From: Bacillota bacterium
GTDB lineage: Bacteria > Bacillota > Sulfobacillia > JABLXB01
Direction of reading: 5' to 3'
Length of the DNA: 8,026 nt
Assembly: GCA_024653225.1 (NCBI GenBank)
Contig: JANLGA010000046.1
Span: 6,776-14,801 of the forward strand
Within the stretch, counting starts at the first letter, position 1. Each line of letters starts with the position of its first letter. The translations under genes and the position numbers were made by a program. Under the pieces are notes generated by a model. The model was not told the DNA's origin. It ran no database searches and was given only the letters and a program-made list of their open reading frames with translations. Below are positions 6,492-8,026 of the stretch, one piece after another.

Positions 6492-7438
6492 TCCAAATCC
6501 CTCCGCAACGTGTGGTTGTCTACCGCGCTCGACCGCCTCAGCCGCTCGAGAACATTCCTGAAGTCAGATGGCGGCGGAACGCTGAACTCCAGGGGTCTCC
6601 CGTCCGACGGGTGGCGGAAGCACAGCCTCCAAGCGTGCAGTGCCTGCCCGCCGAGACCCGGCATCTTCTTGCCTCCGTAAGTTCGATCGCCCACGACAGG
6701 GTGGCCGACGTGCGACATGTGTACCCTGACTTGGTGCGTCCGACCCGTCTTCAGCTCGCACTCCACCAGACTGTGTTCCCTGAACTTCTCGGCGACCCGA
6801 ACCACCGTCGTCGCGGGCTTGCCCGAGGGGACCACCGCCATCCGCTTCCGATGCACTGGGTGTCTCCCGATCGGCTCTTCGATCACCATGTCGTTCCTTA
6901 CGACCCCGTGAACTAGGGCGAGGTATAGTCGCAGGACCCCCTTATCCTTAATCTGTTTCGAAAGTGACCCATAAGCGTCCCCATTCTTGGCCACCACCAT
7001 GAGGCCGGTAGTGTCCTTGTCCAGCCTGTGCACTATCCCGGGCCGCAGGACGTCGTTGATTCCCCGAAGGTCCCCACACCTGAACAGAACGGCGTTGACG
7101 AGGGTTCCGGCGGGGTTTCCCGGCGCCGGGTGGACGACCAGTCCCCTGGGCTTGTTCACCACGAGGATGTCCGCGTCCTCGTAGACTACGTCGAGCGGGA
7201 TGTCCTCCGGGACGGCCCTCATCGGCTTCGGGTCGGGAACCGAGATACTGACCTCGACCCCGAAACGCACGACCGCGCCGGGACGGTCCTCCACCTTCCC
7301 GTCCACGCTCACCATGCCCTCGCGTATTAGCTTCTGGACGTGGGACCGACTCAGGGCGCCGCCGCTGCGCCTCGCGACCCACCTGTCGAGCCTGTCCCCG
7401 GCATCTGCCTGCCCGGCGCGGTAGACCAGGGTCCTCAT
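6488..7438 (-). CDS. rluD: RluD-family 23S rRNA pseudouridine synthase
   Basis: The 316-residue protein is an RluA/RluD-type pseudouridine synthase, which isomerises uridines in the large ribosomal subunit RNA. An S4 RNA-binding domain occupies about residues 14-75 (DRLDRWVARRSGG, SRSHVQKLIREG). The catalytic domain follows, with NKPRGLVVHPAPGN (95-108), the active-site motif HRLDKDTTGLMVVAK (137-151, catalytic Asp140), and near the C-terminus GRTHQVRVHMSHVGHPVVGD. I chose ATG 7438 because it shares ATGA with the lspA stop. An earlier in-frame ATG at 7477 would add 13 residues inside lspA. The ribosome site is only a weak GCGGGG, so translational coupling to lspA is likely. The lspA-rluD-pyrR order is a well-known Bacillota arrangement (ylyB position in Bacillus subtilis). 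Which uridines it modifies (RluD type or another RluA subtype) cannot be read from sequence alone. Confidence 0.93.
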   Translation of the reverse strand: MRTLVYRAGQADAGDRLDRWVARRSGGALSRSHVQKLIREGMVSVDGKVEDRPGAVVRFGVEVSISVPDPKPMRAVPEDIPLDVVYEDADILVVNKPRGLVVHPAPGNPAGTLVNAVLFRCGDLRGINDVLRPGIVHRLDKDTTGLMVVAKNGDAYGSLSKQIKDKGVLRLYLALVHGVVRNDMVIEEPIGRHPVHRKRMAVVPSGKPATTVVRVAEKFREHSLVECELKTGRTHQVRVHMSHVGHPVVGDRTYGGKKMPGLGGQALHAWRLCFRHPSDGRPLEFSVPPPSDFRNVLERLRRSSAVDNHTLRRDLE

Positions 7439-7947
7439 TTCCCCGCGGCACTCTCTTTCCCGAACAACACCCCGCACGCGAACAAGCCGACCCCGATCAC
7501 GATGGCGGAATCGGCGAAGTTAAACACCGGCCACACCCTGAAATCCAGGAAGTCAATCACTCTCCCGGTCACCACTCGGTCAACGAGATTGCCGACCGCC
7601 CCCCCGAGCTGGAGCCCGAGACTCAACTCCAACAGGACGCTCCCGGAAGCCAGGATCCGCCCGTAAGCGAGTATCACAAAGATGACGACCGCCGCGACGA
7701 CGATGAAGTACGCGGTCATGTGAGCGAACAACCCGAATGCGGCACCCGGGTTAAGCACGTAAGTGAGGTGAAATATGCCGGGGACTATCGGCACGGATTG
7801 GCCCGGGACCATTAGGGTCCGGACCACCTTCTTGCTGGCCAAGTCCAGAATCAGGAGCGCAGCGCCCGTCCCCACGATCCGCCGCATGATCAACCCGGTC
7901 GCGCCTTGAGGTAACCGCGAGAGCGCGACCGCCTCCGCTGCGTCCAT
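7435..7947 (-). CDS. lspA: Lipoprotein signal peptidase (LspA, signal peptidase II)
   Basis: LspA is an inner-membrane aspartyl protease that removes signal peptides from diacylglyceryl-modified prolipoproteins. With start 7947 it has 170 residues. Four hydrophobic segments are visible, at about 25-41, 77-94, 103-118 and 147-162. The active-site aspartates are Asp123 in GGAVGNLVDRV and Asp146 in FNFADSAI. LNPGAAFG (65-72) and IDFLDF (131-136) are also family-typical. The start is uncertain. ATG 7947 lies one base after a possible upstream stop (TAG) and its first 20 codons keep the local G/C third-base bias. ATG 7887 gives MRRIVGTGAALLILD, closer to the usual LspA N-terminus (150 residues). 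Neither has a clear Shine-Dalgarno site. The gene overlaps rluD by ATGA and leads the visible part of the operon. Confidence 0.92.
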   Translation of the reverse strand: MDAAEAVALSRLPQGATGLIMRRIVGTGAALLILDLASKKVVRTLMVPGQSVPIVPGIFHLTYVLNPGAAFGLFAHMTAYFIVVAAVVIFVILAYGRILASGSVLLELSLGLQLGGAVGNLVDRVVTGRVIDFLDFRVWPVFNFADSAIVIGVGLFACGVLFGKESAAGK

Positions 7948-7948
7948 T

Positions 7949-8026
7949 CTAGCACGGCGGCTTCACGAGGGTCCAGCCCGCCGCCCCCGCTGGCTGTGTC
8001 AAGAGATAGTAGGTGAATCCCCCCGG
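7949..8026 (-). CDS. Possible C-terminal tail of an unidentified upstream gene (partial)
   Basis: On the minus strand the frame from base 8026 is open for 25 codons and ends in TAG at 7951-7949, one base before the ATG at 7947. It reads PGGFTYYLLTQPAG, then AAGWTLVKPPC, and 21 of 25 codons end in G or C, like the genes nearby. I do not recognise it. A second frame (from 8024) is open to a TGA at 7892-7890, two bases before the alternative lspA start at 7887, but only about two thirds of its codons end in G or C. Only one can be the real upstream tail, and the choice decides the lspA start. If neither is coding, this is simply the lspA leader. Confidence 0.3.
   Translation of the reverse strand, partial: PGGFTYYLLTQPAGAAGWTLVKPPC

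Noticed and set aside
7974..8002. TTGACA on the minus strand (7997-8002) as a -35 box for the lspA operon.
   Set aside because: At 17-base spacing the -10 position reads GGGCTG, with no TATAAT-like sequence nearby, and the stretch may be coding.
1..8026. tRNA or rRNA genes, CRISPR arrays, insertion sequences, toxin-antitoxin or defence genes.
   Set aside because: None were seen: every sizeable stretch is explained by housekeeping coding sequence, and there are no regularly spaced repeats or transposase motifs.

Overview
The window is GC-rich bacterial DNA, about 63-65% G+C by eye, packed with genes and with no intergenic gap over about 150 bases. The lspA-rluD-pyrR order, a RqcH-type NFACT protein, a DapL-type aminotransferase next to dapF, and strong GGAGG ribosome sites point to a high-GC member of the Bacillota (Clostridia-like). 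That assignment rests on gene content and order, not on a marker-gene comparison. Both ends look like contig ends: one gene runs off the left edge and a possible gene tail sits at the right edge.

Layout from left to right. Positions 1-4020 hold a minus-strand operon, in transcription order: a Clp1/Grc3-type polynucleotide 5'-kinase (4020-2959), dapF (2929-2075), dapL (2078-861, sharing ATGA with dapF), and the N-terminal part of an archaeal-type glycogen debranching enzyme (789 to the left edge). A 12-bp dyad sits just before the debranching-enzyme start and covers its weak ribosome site. Positions 4021-4165 form a divergent intergenic region with a good sigma-A-like promoter for rqcH. rqcH (4166-5965, plus strand) meets pyrR tail to tail with a 23-bp overlap. 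Positions 5943-7947 hold a second minus-strand operon, lspA-rluD-pyrR, whose genes are joined by ATGA overlaps. The last 79 bases may hold the tail of an upstream gene.

How the genes work together. DapL makes LL-diaminopimelate in one step from tetrahydrodipicolinate, and DapF epimerises it to the meso form for peptidoglycan and lysine. LspA (lipoprotein maturation), RluD (23S rRNA pseudouridylation), PyrR (pyrimidine attenuation) and RqcH (Ala-tailing on stalled 50S subunits) are housekeeping functions. The kinase may act on RNA or DNA 5'-OH ends; its biological role is not evident from context.

The most unusual structure is a perfect 33-bp inverted repeat with a 21-base loop at positions 1-87, inside the debranching-enzyme gene. 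The loop fits the protein family better when read in the opposite orientation to its gene. This suggests a misassembly or fold-back at a contig end, or less likely a real inversion. I saw no clear sign of a new defence, mobile or otherwise undescribed system; most of the window is ordinary core genome.
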